Source: Streptococcus cristatus ATCC 51100 (GTDB taxonomy: Bacteria; Bacillota; Bacilli; Lactobacillales; Streptococcaceae). Taken from it: a DNA stretch of 64,000 nt. The stretch covers positions 188,501 through 252,500 of the forward strand of contig NZ_AFUE01000008.1 of assembly GCF_000222765.1 (NCBI RefSeq), read 5' to 3'. Every line of letters begins with the position of its first letter. The first letter of the stretch is position 1. Under the pieces are notes generated by a model. That model made no database searches and was not told the DNA's origin. It saw only the letters and a list, made by a program, of their open reading frames with translations. A program made the translations under genes and the position numbers. Shown here in pieces: positions 1 to 7,569 of the stretch.

Positions 1-14
1 TTTTAGAACAAGAT

Positions 15-35
15 AAAAGCCCGTTGTTACGGGCA
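15..35 (-). terminator. Rho-independent terminator of trkA-trkH
   Basis: Read on the minus strand, GCCCGT and ACGGGC form a stem with an AACA loop, followed by CTTTTATC. It sits about 30 bases past the trkH stop codon, so it probably ends the trkA-trkH transcript. Confidence 0.7.
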
Positions 36-64
36 TTAGTCAAGTAATGATAGCTATTTTCCTG

Positions 65-1504
65 CTATCTATTAGACCAGGTTCTTGGTAGGAATAGAAG
101 CAGGATAGGATAGATTTCTAAACGTCCTGCAATCATGGCAAGAGAAAGTAGGAATTTAGAAAATGGGCTATAGATAGAGAAGGTATCGGTTGTCCCAATC
201 ATTGGTCCGATATTATTGAAACAGCTGATGACAGCACTGGTAACAGTCATTAGATTGTTATTGTCCAGACTGATGATGAAAATCAAAGCTGCGATAATCA
301 AAATATAAACAGCTAAATATTTGAGAACCTTGTGTTGGGTATCTTTATCCAAAACAGCACCGTTGATATGCATGGTTAGAACGCGGTTTGGCGAAAGTGT
401 GGAAAGGATTTGGTTTTTAGCGATGCGACCGATGATAATGGCACGGATTACTTTGAAACCGCCAGCGGTGGAGCCAGCAGAACCTCCTAGACACATGAGC
501 AGCAGCAGAATGACTTGTGAGAAGAGGGGCCATTGCACAGTGTCTCCATAGCCGAATCCTGTCGTAGTAATGATGTTGGAAACTTGGAAAAATGAAATTT
601 CTAAGCTTTTAGCAAATTCCCCGTAAATATGGAGAACATTGAAGCTAATCAAAATAGTGGCAGTGAGGACAATCCAGAGATAGCCTTTCAACTCCTCGTC
701 ATGAAAACAGGCTTTAAATCTTCGAATCAAGAGATAATAGTAGAGATTGAAGTTTACCCCAAAGGTCAGAACGCCAAAGCTGACAAGGTAGGTGATTAGA
801 GAACTGTTGTAGTGGGCGATTCCGTCGTTAAAGACAGTGAAGCCTCCTGTACCAGCCGTTCCCATTGCGATGACGATACTATCAAAGAGTGGCATGCCGG
901 CGAGGAAATAAAGAAAGGCAAAAAGGGCAAAGAGCGCTAGATAGATAATATAAAGAATCTGGGCGGTGTTTCTTAATTTCGACACAACCTTACCAAAGAC
1001 TGGTCCAGGAACTTCCGCTTTCATGACCTCTAAGTGGCCATTTTTGGCATTGTCCATGATGGCTAAGGCAAAGACCAGCACCCCCATTCCTCCAATCAAG
1101 TGGGTAAAACTACGCCAAAAGAGGAGCGAGTGGGAAAGGACAGATACATCATTTAAAATCGTAGCACCAGTAGTGGTAAAGCCAGAGCTAACTTCAAAGA
1201 AAGCATCAATTAGATTAGGAATCTGGCCAGAAAAGACAAAAGGCAGAGCGCCAAAGAAGGACCAGAGAATCCAGCAAAGGGCAACAATCAGTACCCCTTC
1301 CTTGGTGTAAATGTGGGCATCCTTAGGCTTAAAGGCTGAACCTAATCCACCCAAAATCACTAAAATAATCATTGTAGCGCCGATCGAAAGGAAGACTTCA
1401 AGATCTTCACGGTAGATCAGGGCAACGATTGTTGGAACCAACAAGAGAGCTGCTTCGATGAGCAGGAGTTTAGAGAGGAGAAAGCGAATCATAGGTCTAT
1501 TCAT
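65..1504 (-). CDS. trkH: TrkH/KtrB-type potassium uptake channel subunit
   Basis: This 479-residue multi-membrane protein is the ion-conducting subunit of a Trk/Ktr potassium uptake system, working with the cytoplasmic NAD-binding subunit TrkA encoded just upstream. The four pore-loop signatures are readable: TTGAT near residue 110, GTAGTGGF near 218, TTTGFGYGD near 318, and a GGSAGSTAGG stretch near 345. Hydrophobic helices run through the whole protein. The ATG lies 4 nt after the trkA stop and follows AGAGG, so the two genes form an operon. Its length is normal for the family and nothing in this gene looks damaged. Confidence 0.93.
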   Translation of the reverse strand: MNRPMIRFLLSKLLLIEAALLLVPTIVALIYREDLEVFLSIGATMIILVILGGLGSAFKPKDAHIYTKEGVLIVALCWILWSFFGALPFVFSGQIPNLIDAFFEVSSGFTTTGATILNDVSVLSHSLLFWRSFTHLIGGMGVLVFALAIMDNAKNGHLEVMKAEVPGPVFGKVVSKLRNTAQILYIIYLALFALFAFLYFLAGMPLFDSIVIAMGTAGTGGFTVFNDGIAHYNSSLITYLVSFGVLTFGVNFNLYYYLLIRRFKACFHDEELKGYLWIVLTATILISFNVLHIYGEFAKSLEISFFQVSNIITTTGFGYGDTVQWPLFSQVILLLLMCLGGSAGSTAGGFKVIRAIIIGRIAKNQILSTLSPNRVLTMHINGAVLDKDTQHKVLKYLAVYILIIAALIFIISLDNNNLMTVTSAVISCFNNIGPMIGTTDTFSIYSPFSKFLLSLAMIAGRLEIYPILLLFLPRTWSNR

Positions 1505-1508
1505 GGGG

Positions 1509-2857
1509 CTACCTCTCTAACAAATCGTAAATCTTATCGATGTTTTGAATCAAGGTTGTCACGATGATCTTATCTCCGACTTCCAAATAGTCGTCTCCAC
1601 TTGGGAAGATGGCTACGCCTTGACGAATGATAGCAGCAATCAGCACCCCGCTCCTCAATTTGAGCTGAGAAAGAGGCTGTTCGATCATTTTATTTCCTTC
1701 GTTGATCTGGAATTGGAGTGTTTCAATCTGGCCATTTGCTACATGGTGCAAGGCTTCTAGGCTGGAGAATTGCGCATTATTCCGTCCGCGGATAAAGTGC
1801 ATAATGGTATCAACCGCAATCCCTTTTGGCGTGACAATACTTGCGAAGTCTTGATTGTCAATAATCTCGAGGAGACTTGTCCGGTTGATCTTGGTAATGT
1901 TTTTTTGAACTCCAAGATTATTGAGGAACATTGAGGTGATGATATTCTCTTCATCGACGCCTGTCAGAGTAGCTATTGCATCGTAATGCGCAGCTCTTTC
2001 CTCGAGTAGAATATCTTTGGCTGTACCGTCTCCATTGACCACGTAGAGCTCAGGGAATTCTTGGCTGAAGAACTCTGCCCGCTGGCGATTGATCTCGACG
2101 ACCTTGAGCTCAATCTTGCTATTTTTGAGAATGTTTAATAGATAATAGGCAATCTTACCTGCCCCGATAATCATGAGACTCTTGATGACTCTTGGCCGGA
2201 TTTTATTGTGGAAGCGGACAATTTCTGAACGATTTCCAGTCAGGAAGATTTTATCAGATGGCTGCAAGGTGAAATCACCATCTGGAATGCTGAGTTTTCC
2301 TTCTCTCTCAATAGCACAGATAATAACGTGGGGGAAATGCTTCCTAAATTGTGAGAGATTCATTTGGCAGAGATGACTTTCTGGCTTGATTTTGAACTCC
2401 ATCAAGGTCACTCGGCCATTGGCAAAATGCTCCAATGACAGGGCATTAGGAAAATCAATAATATTGGCAATATAACGGGCAGCTAGGAGTTCAGGATTGA
2501 CCATCAGAGAGAAGCCTAGAATATTTTTTCTTTAAAATAAGCATTTGAGTATTCAGGATTTCTCACACGGACAATGGTTTCTTTGGCCCCCATTTTCTTT
2601 GCGAGAACGGCTGAAACCATGTTAACCTCATCCTGCTCAGTCATGGCAATAAAGATATCGCAGTGGGCAACATCTGCTTGCTCCAAGATTTTAAAATTCG
2701 CACCATTTCCAACGATGCCCATAATATCGTAACGTTTTGTAATATGATTTAGAACAGCTTCATTTTGTTCAATTAAAACGACATCATGCTTTTCAGCAAC
2801 GAGCGAGCGACAAAGGGCGGCTCCGACTTTCCCGCTTCCGACGACGATAATTTTCAT
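1509..2857 (-). pseudogene. trkA: TrkA potassium uptake NAD-binding subunit, frameshifted
   Basis: TrkA is the peripheral regulator of TrkH and carries two RCK (NAD-binding plus TrkA_C) modules. Translation from the ATG at 2857 (RBS GGGAGG, 6 nt spacing) gives the first Rossmann motif GSGKVG and then hits TAG just after YFKEKIF near 2511. The remainder continues in another frame from 2504, with the second Rossmann motif GAGKIAYYLL. Adding one A to the A6 run (T6 on the plus strand at 2524-2529) reads YFKEKNILGFSLMVNPE and gives a continuous protein of 449 residues, the usual TrkA length. Nothing else in the gene is damaged, so this is a recent lesion, a slippage site or a sequencing error. 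Confidence 0.85.
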
Positions 2858-3000
2858 ATTATTCCTCCCGAATATGTATCTATCATACCTTTTTTTATAT
2901 AAAATTTCATCTATAAATCTCAATAAAGTCGTTTTTTACAGAATAGTAAGCTGTTTCAAAAGAAATCCTACAAAAATCTCACTTTTTGAGGTCATTTTTA

Positions 3001-3028
3001 TTGACTTGTCGGAAGAAAATGATATACT
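3001..3028 (+). promoter_or_regulatory. Sigma-70 promoter of the trmL leader RNA
   Basis: TTGACT at 3001-3006 and TATACT at 3023-3028 are separated by 16 bases. Transcription should start near 3035, just before two hairpins. Confidence 0.65.
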
Positions 3029-3034
3029 AGGAAG

Positions 3035-3137
3035 GTACCCTCATTGATTTACATCAAACCTGTTGTGATGTAAGTTAATGATGCCTTAACCACGCTGTTT
3101 GCTGAGCTTGACTCCGGGCAGTGTGGCTATTTTTTTA
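3035..3137 (+). ncRNA. Candidate small RNA or attenuator leader upstream of trmL
   Basis: A roughly 100-nt transcribed region lies between a good promoter and the trmL ribosome site. It contains a perfect 8-bp inverted repeat (TTACATCA at 3049-3056, TGATGTAA at 3066-3073). A second hairpin follows (CCACGCTG at 3090-3097 with CAGTGTGG at 3119-3126), directly followed by a T-rich tract to 3137, which is the form of an intrinsic terminator. The terminator ends 25 nt before the trmL ATG, so either this is a free-standing small RNA or trmL is expressed by read-through. I do not recognise a known riboswitch class in it. Confidence 0.45.
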
Positions 3138-3162
3138 TTCTAATGAAAATCAGGAAAAAATC

Positions 3163-3672
3163 ATGTCTCAGCAAAATCATATCGTCCTTTTTGAACCACA
3201 AATTCCGCAGAATACAGGCAATATTGCTCGTACTTGTGCAGCGACCAATTCTCCCCTCCATATCATCAAGCCCATGGGCTTTCCCATTGATGACCGTAAG
3301 ATGAAGCGGGCAGGGCTGGATTATTGGGATAAGCTAGATATTAGCTTCTATGAGAGTCTGGATGACTTTATGAAGCAGATGGACGGACGGCTCTATCTGA
3401 TTTCTAAGTTTGCCGAGAAGGTCTACTCGGAGGAGAATTTCTCAGCAGAAGGGCCACATTATTTCATGTTTGGTCGTGAGGATACAGGCTTACCAGAGGA
3501 ATTTATGCGCCAGCATCCAGAAAAGGCCTTGCGCATTCCCATGAATGACCAGCATGTCCGCAGCTTAAATGTCTCTAATACGGTCTGCATGATTGTTTAC
3601 GAAGCCTTGCGGCAGCAGAACTTTGCAGGGCTGGACTTGGTACATGAGTATGAAGCGGATAAGTTGAAGTAA
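3163..3672 (+). CDS. trmL: tRNA (cytidine/uridine-34 2'-O)-methyltransferase, SPOUT family
   Basis: TrmL methylates the ribose of the wobble base in tRNA-Leu isoacceptors using S-adenosylmethionine. The 169-residue product starts [20 protein letters not shown], matching the SPOUT motif 1 region. The later segments FGREDTGLP and [17 protein letters not shown] form the knotted AdoMet site. I chose ATG 3163, preceded by AGGAAA, over an upstream extension that would run through the leader terminator. The gene stands alone with its own leader and a terminator behind it. Confidence 0.9.
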   Translation: MSQQNHIVLFEPQIPQNTGNIARTCAATNSPLHIIKPMGFPIDDRKMKRAGLDYWDKLDISFYESLDDFMKQMDGRLYLISKFAEKVYSEENFSAEGPHYFMFGREDTGLPEEFMRQHPEKALRIPMNDQHVRSLNVSNTVCMIVYEALRQQNFAGLDLVHEYEADKLK

Positions 3673-3714
3673 AAGAAAAATAGTTGAATTGAAATAATAT
3701 TTATTACATCAATC

Positions 3715-3743
3715 AAAAAGCTTGCTCTGGCAGGCTTTTTTTG
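3715..3743 (+). terminator. Terminator of trmL
   Basis: AAAAAGC and GCTTTTTTT form a stem with inner TGC/GCA pairing around a short loop. The terminator overlaps the -35 box of the following ribU promoter. Confidence 0.7.
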
Positions 3744-3750
3744 TTATGAT
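3722..3750 (+). promoter_or_regulatory. Promoter of the FMN riboswitch-ribU transcript
   Basis: TTGCTC at 3722-3727 and TATGAT at 3745-3750 are separated by 17 bases. The predicted start, near 3757, is immediately before the riboswitch aptamer. Confidence 0.65.
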
Positions 3751-3756
3751 AAGAGT

Positions 3757-3968
3757 GTCTTCAGGGCAGGGTGAAATTCCCGACCGGCGGTAAATTTGAC
3801 TAGCTATTTTAGCTTTCTCGTCGTTGTCTTGTCTCGATATACTTTAAGTATGATCTTCGACTGCGACGCCTAGATAAATCTAAAATATCTTAGCCAAATA
3901 AGTCCGCGAGCGAAAGCTGATGTGGTGCGATTCCACAACCGACAGTATAGTCTGGATGGGAGAAGACG
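3757..3968 (+). promoter_or_regulatory. FMN riboswitch (RFN element)
   Basis: The conserved RFN blocks are present in order: AGGGCAGGGTGAAATTCCCG and ACCGGCGGTA at the 5' side, then AGTCCGCGAGCG, then GTGGTGCGATTCCAC, ACCGACAGTATAGTCTGGATG and GGAGAAGACG. This aptamer binds flavin mononucleotide and normally represses riboflavin uptake or synthesis, which fits the downstream ribU. The variable arm between GGCGGTA and AGTCCGCGAG is about 110 nt, much longer than usual, and folds into one long hairpin (3798-3898). About 150 nt of expression platform separates the aptamer from the start codon. Confidence 0.95.
3798..3898 (+). repeat. Long inverted repeat inserted in the riboswitch variable arm
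   Basis: Arms CTAGCTATTTTAG and CTAAAATATCTTAG lie outside. Inside them are CGTCG and CGACG, and the centre is the near-palindrome ATACTT-T-AAGTAT. The whole forms a hairpin of about 95 nt protruding from the position of the FMN-riboswitch variable stem. It could be an extended P3 stem or a small palindromic insertion. Confidence 0.5.
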
Positions 3969-4115
3969 AAAGGCGTTATTGCCTGGCCGGTTGGTCGTTT
4001 TAATTTTATTTTAAGGGGTATTTTATATACTCTTATAAATTCTGAAAGGATTTTTCGGGCCTTGTGTTAACAGCCTTCCAGCTTCTCTAATTTTTATAAA
4101 TTGGAGGAACCTGTT

Positions 4116-4673
4116 ATGACAAATACGCGCAAAATGGCGATAGTTGCGGCTTTATCTGCACTATCTTTCCTGCTCATGTTCTATCAAATCCCTTTGGTAG
4201 CCGATTTTCTAAAATTGGATTTTTCGATTATTCCGATTTTATTAGCCTTGGTTCTCTTGGATTTTAAGAGTTCTGTAGCAGTTCTGCTCATCCGCTCTGT
4301 TTTAAAATTGTCCTTAAATGGTCATGGAGTGGAAACCTTGATCGGTTTGCCAATCAATATTGTGGCGATTCTGGTCTATGTCATCTTCTTTGCTCTTTTC
4401 TGGGAAAAGAAGAGAGATTTGATGAGCTATCTGCTTGCATCTTTCCTAGGAATTCTTTCCTTGACTGCAAGTATGCTAGCGCTGAATGCTTTTTATGCCA
4501 TTCCGCTTTATGCTCGTTTTGCAAACTTTGATATCGGTCAGATGATTGGTGTAAGTAAGTATCTGCTGACCATGATTGTTCCCTTTAACCTATTAGAAGG
4601 AGTAATCTGGGCGGTGGCTTTCTGGCTAATTTACACGCTTTTGACGCCCGTTCTAAAACGCTATGAAAAATAA
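4116..4673 (+). CDS. ribU: Riboflavin ECF transporter S component
   Basis: RibU is the membrane substrate-binding subunit that captures riboflavin for the shared energy-coupling (ECF) module encoded elsewhere. The 185-residue protein is almost entirely hydrophobic, with about six helices, and has the typical start MTNTRKMAIVAALSALSFLL. ATG 4116 is preceded by GGAGG; the in-frame TTG at 4101 lies inside the ribosome site itself and is not used. Control by FMN is direct, through the riboswitch upstream. The next gene overlaps its end by 11 nt, so they are co-transcribed. Confidence 0.93.
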   Translation: MTNTRKMAIVAALSALSFLLMFYQIPLVADFLKLDFSIIPILLALVLLDFKSSVAVLLIRSVLKLSLNGHGVETLIGLPINIVAILVYVIFFALFWEKKRDLMSYLLASFLGILSLTASMLALNAFYAIPLYARFANFDIGQMIGVSKYLLTMIVPFNLLEGVIWAVAFWLIYTLLTPVLKRYEK

Positions 4674-5313
4674 ACAATCTTATCTAACAAAGGGCTCTTT
4701 TGCCCTTTTACTTTTCGTCATACTAGGCTACATGGTCAAGTTTTATCCAGAGCAGCTAACCAGCTTTGACACTCCGATTCAGACCTGGCTGCGGGGAGAC
4801 TTGCCTGTAGCTTTGACGACATTTTTTAAACTGGTCACCAGTTTCATTGACCCGCTAGGAATTATTATCTGGGTGTCTGCCCTTGTCCTATTTTTCCTTT
4901 ATAAAAAATGGAAGCTGGAAGCTGCCTTGCTGGCGGGAAATCTGGTCTTACATGGGATTTTGATTAAGCTGATTAAACTCGTCTACCACAGAAGTCGGCC
5001 CAGTATTTTGCATTTGGTCGAAGAGGGAGGCTATTCTTTCCCAAGTGGGCATGCCATGGCGACAGCCATTGTGGTGGGGACTTTGATCATTATCGTCCAG
5101 CAACGGATGCAAAATCAACAAATTAAGCGTCTGGTACAGGGCTTGCTCTTGCTCTTTATCTTGACCATTATGGCATCCAGAGTCTATCTGGGCGTGCACT
5201 ATCCGACAGATGTAATCGGAGGAGCCTTGATGGGCTTTGCCATTCTCAATATCGAATTTCCTTTTTATGACAAGCTGCGCTTTCAGTGGCGTTTCAGGAG
5301 AAAGCAGAAATAA
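4663..5313 (+). CDS. PAP2-family membrane phosphatase
   Basis: This 216-residue membrane protein belongs to the type 2 phosphatidic acid phosphatase family, which dephosphorylates lipid phosphates such as phosphatidylglycerol phosphate or undecaprenyl pyrophosphate. The three catalytic blocks are present: KLVYHRSRP near residue 105, YSFPSGH near 122 and SRVYLGVHYPTD near 170. About six transmembrane helices surround them. The start codon overlaps the ribU stop region by 11 nt. The exact lipid substrate cannot be told from sequence; a role in cell-envelope lipid recycling is the usual inference. Confidence 0.88.
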   Translation: MKNKQSYLTKGSFALLLFVILGYMVKFYPEQLTSFDTPIQTWLRGDLPVALTTFFKLVTSFIDPLGIIIWVSALVLFFLYKKWKLEAALLAGNLVLHGILIKLIKLVYHRSRPSILHLVEEGGYSFPSGHAMATAIVVGTLIIIVQQRMQNQQIKRLVQGLLLLFILTIMASRVYLGVHYPTDVIGGALMGFAILNIEFPFYDKLRFQWRFRRKQK

Positions 5314-5324
5314 ATAGAGATGAG

Positions 5325-5350
5325 AAAGGTTGGCTTTGCCAGCCTTTTTG
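5325..5350 (+). terminator. Terminator of the ribU-PAP2 operon
   Basis: AAAGGTTGGC and GCCAGCCTTT pair around TTT, followed by TTTTG. It lies 12 nt after the PAP2 stop codon. Confidence 0.8.
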
Positions 5351-5352
5351 TC

Positions 5353-5381
5353 TTGACAAAGGAGGCCTCTTCTTTTAAGAT
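5353..5381 (+). promoter_or_regulatory. Promoter of the alkyltransferase gene
   Basis: TTGACA at 5353-5358 and TAAGAT at 5376-5381 with a 17-base spacer, directly after a terminator. The start near 5388 shows that the upstream in-frame extension of the next gene is not translated. Confidence 0.7.
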
Positions 5382-5415
5382 AAGAGCAAGTGAGGTGAAG
5401 AGGAGGTTATACGTT

Positions 5416-5715
5416 TTGAATCCAGAAATCATCAAGTCGGTTTTAGCTCTTGTGGATGAGATTCCCTCTGGGCGCGTGGCGACCTATGGTCAGATTGCCC
5501 GTTTGATTGGGCGGCCTAAAAATGCCCGCTTGGTGGGGAAGATACTCAGTCAGTCGGAGTTTTATGGCGGCAAGCATCCTTGCCATCGGGTGGTCAATGC
5601 AGCAGGTCGTCTGACACCGGGCTGGGAAGAGCAAGCGCACTCGCTTTGGGCAGAGGGAGTGGACTTGAAGGCCAATGGCTGTGTGGACCTCAAGCATTAT
5701 CAGTGGGAGCGATGA
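5416..5715 (+). CDS. MGMT-type O6-alkylguanine DNA alkyltransferase (short)
   Basis: The 99-residue product is the C-terminal DNA-binding domain of O6-methylguanine-DNA methyltransferase without the N-terminal domain of Ogt/Ada. The helix-turn-helix region (GRVATYGQIARLIGRPKNAR) and the active-site motif PCHRVV are both present. The alkyl-accepting cysteine is therefore kept, unlike in ATL proteins, which have a tryptophan there. The best start is TTG 5416, placed 9 nt after AGGAGG; an upstream ATG at 5320 would run through a terminator and promoter. The product is either a minimal repair transferase or an alkyl-lesion recognition protein. Confidence 0.82.
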   Translation: MNPEIIKSVLALVDEIPSGRVATYGQIARLIGRPKNARLVGKILSQSEFYGGKHPCHRVVNAAGRLTPGWEEQAHSLWAEGVDLKANGCVDLKHYQWER

Positions 5716-5746
5716 GTTTCTTCTTTCTTGATGAAAGAGGAAATTT

Positions 5747-5784
5747 TTGTTTCTAGGTCCTTTTTTGTGGTAGAATGGAAGGTA
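5747..5784 (+). promoter_or_regulatory. Extended -10 promoter giving a probable leaderless mRNA
   Basis: TGGTAGAAT (extended -10, hexamer 5771-5776) with a weak TTGTTT -35. The A of ATG 5784 lies where transcription should begin. Confidence 0.45.
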
Positions 5785-6722
5785 TGAAATCTTACAATTC
5801 TTTGAATGATTATTATCGAAAACTTTTTGGAGAAAAGACCTTTAAGGTGCCCATTGATGCGGGCTTTGACTGTCCCAATCGGGATGGTACGGTGGCGCAT
5901 GGAGGCTGCACCTTCTGTACTGTTTCGGGTTCTGGTGATGCCATCGTGGCGCCTGATGCGCCCATTCGGGAGCAGTTCTATAAGGAAATTGACTTTATGC
6001 ACCGCAAGTGGCCAGATGTTCGCAAGTATCTGGTCTATTTCCAGAACTTCACCAATACCCATGAGAAGCTTGAGGTGATCCGTGATCGTTATGAGCAAGC
6101 CATCAACGAGCCAGGTGTCGTTGGCCTCAATATCGGAACTCGGCCCGACTGTTTGCCCGACGAGACCATTGCCTACTTGGCTGATCTGTCTGAGCGCATG
6201 CATGTGACCGTGGAGCTGGGCCTTCAGACTACCTACGAGGAGACCTCAGACCTCATCAACCGCGCCCATTCTTATGAGCTTTATGTGGAAACAGTCCAGC
6301 GGGTTCGTAAGCTGGCTCCCAAGGCAGAGATTGTTTCTCACTTGATCAATGGTCTGCCGGGAGAGACCCATGAGATGATGCTGGAGAATGTCCGCCGCTG
6401 TGTGACGGATAATGACATTCAGGGGATTAAGCTTCACTTGCTTCACTTGATGACTAATACCCGCATGCAGCGGGATTATCATGAGGGGCGACTGCAGCTG
6501 CTCAGCCAGGAGGAATATGTCTCCATCGTCTGCGACCAGCTGGAGATTATCCCCGAGCATATCGTCATCCACCGTATCACAGGCGATGCTCCGCGAGATA
6601 TGTTGATTGGCCCCATGTGGAGCCTCAATAAATGGGAAGTTCTCAATGCCATCGAGGCAGAAATGCGTCGTCGTGGCAGCAAGCAAGGCTGTAAAGCAAA
6701 GGAGCAGAGATTCGTATGTTAA
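5784..6722 (+). CDS. ytqA: TIGR01212-type radical SAM protein (YtqA family)
   Basis: This 312-residue radical S-adenosylmethionine enzyme of unassigned substrate carries the cluster-binding pattern as CPNRDG followed by GGCTFC. The rest matches streptococcal YtqA, including GINIGTRPDCLPDE-like and ELGLQTTYE segments. Two starts are possible: ATG 5775 and ATG 5784. The second matches the family N terminus MKSYNSLNDYYRKLFG, and an extended -10 box ends 7 nt before it, suggesting a leaderless message. The gene overlaps the following ytqB by 7 nt, the pairing usual in Firmicutes, so a shared RNA-modification role is plausible but not shown. Confidence 0.88.
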   Translation: MKSYNSLNDYYRKLFGEKTFKVPIDAGFDCPNRDGTVAHGGCTFCTVSGSGDAIVAPDAPIREQFYKEIDFMHRKWPDVRKYLVYFQNFTNTHEKLEVIRDRYEQAINEPGVVGLNIGTRPDCLPDETIAYLADLSERMHVTVELGLQTTYEETSDLINRAHSYELYVETVQRVRKLAPKAEIVSHLINGLPGETHEMMLENVRRCVTDNDIQGIKLHLLHLMTNTRMQRDYHEGRLQLLSQEEYVSIVCDQLEIIPEHIVIHRITGDAPRDMLIGPMWSLNKWEVLNAIEAEMRRRGSKQGCKAKEQRFVC

Positions 6723-7264
6723 GACCTTTACAGATGGCCCATGCCTTTTTGGCAGAAGTTGTGACCAAGGAAGATGTCGTAGTGGATGCTACGATGGGCA
6801 ATGGACATGACACCCTCTTTCTGGCTCAGTTGGCCAAGCAAGTCTATGCTTTTGACATTCAGGAGCAGGCTGTGGAAAAGACCCGCCAGCGCTTGGCAGA
6901 AGCTGGCTTGGACAATGCTCAGCTAATCTTGGCTGGCCATGAGACTCTGGACCAATACACAGACCATTTCAAGGCTGCTATTTTTAATCTTGGCTACTTG
7001 CCTTCGGCGGACAAGTCTGTCATTACTCGACCTGCTACGACGCTGGAAGCTCTGGAAAAGGTCTGCCGGGGCTTGGAAAAAGGCGGCCGTGCAGCTATCA
7101 TGATTTACTATGGGCATGAAGGTGGCGAAGTTGAAAAAGATGCGGTGCTAGACTTCGTTAGTCAACTGCCCCAGCAGGACTTCACCGTTGCCCTTTACAA
7201 GACCATCAATCAGATTAATAACCCGCCTTTTTTGGTTATGATTGAGAAATTAAAAGAAAAATAA
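6716..7264 (+). CDS. ytqB: YtqB-type class I SAM-dependent methyltransferase
   Basis: The 182-residue protein belongs to the family annotated as putative rRNA methylase. Motif I is seen as VDATMGNGHDT (residues 22-32), followed by an acidic residue (FDIQ) at the end of the second strand. FNLGYLP near residue 90 and IYYGHEGG near 125 are also typical. It overlaps the end of ytqA by 7 nt and is translationally coupled to it. The substrate is not identifiable from sequence. Confidence 0.85.
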   Translation: MLRPLQMAHAFLAEVVTKEDVVVDATMGNGHDTLFLAQLAKQVYAFDIQEQAVEKTRQRLAEAGLDNAQLILAGHETLDQYTDHFKAAIFNLGYLPSADKSVITRPATTLEALEKVCRGLEKGGRAAIMIYYGHEGGEVEKDAVLDFVSQLPQQDFTVALYKTINQINNPPFLVMIEKLKEK

Positions 7265-7311
7265 GGTTTCCAAAGTTGTTAAAAATTTTCTGAGGAATCA
7301 TTTGGAGAAAA

Positions 7312-7566
7312 ATGGATAAACAATATTTGCATGAAAAATTAGCTGGCTTACGAAACAAATACGTCGAGTCTGCCAATGAAGAAATGACTGTTGGCCTTTT
7401 GGACGAGGCCAAAATGAATAAAAAAATGCTGCGAATCAAGAAAAAATTGGTGAATCTAGAGATGGAGCGCTGCCAAAAGATGATTGAGCACCGCGACCTA
7501 TCCAAAATTGATCAAAAGATTTCAGCGCAAAAAGAATTGTTTAAAGAGTGCTGCCAGCAGAGATAA
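7312..7566 (+). CDS. Small basic coiled-coil protein of unknown function
   Basis: This 84-residue, highly charged protein is rich in Lys, Glu and Met, with no membrane segment or signal peptide. Most of it is predicted helical by eye, with heptad-like Leu/Met spacing from residue 25 to 70. It ends in CCQQR with two adjacent cysteines. Its ATG follows TTTGGAGAAAA, a good ribosome site. The stop is 3 nt before the antiporter gene, so the two are probably co-transcribed. I do not recognise a family. Confidence 0.6.
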   Translation: MDKQYLHEKLAGLRNKYVESANEEMTVGLLDEAKMNKKMLRIKKKLVNLEMERCQKMIEHRDLSKIDQKISAQKELFKECCQQR

Positions 7567-7569
7567 AGG

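Noticed and set aside
5320-5415. Upstream in-frame extension of the alkyltransferase
   Set aside because: It covers a terminator and a promoter and has no family similarity; TTG 5416 with AGGAGG is a better start.
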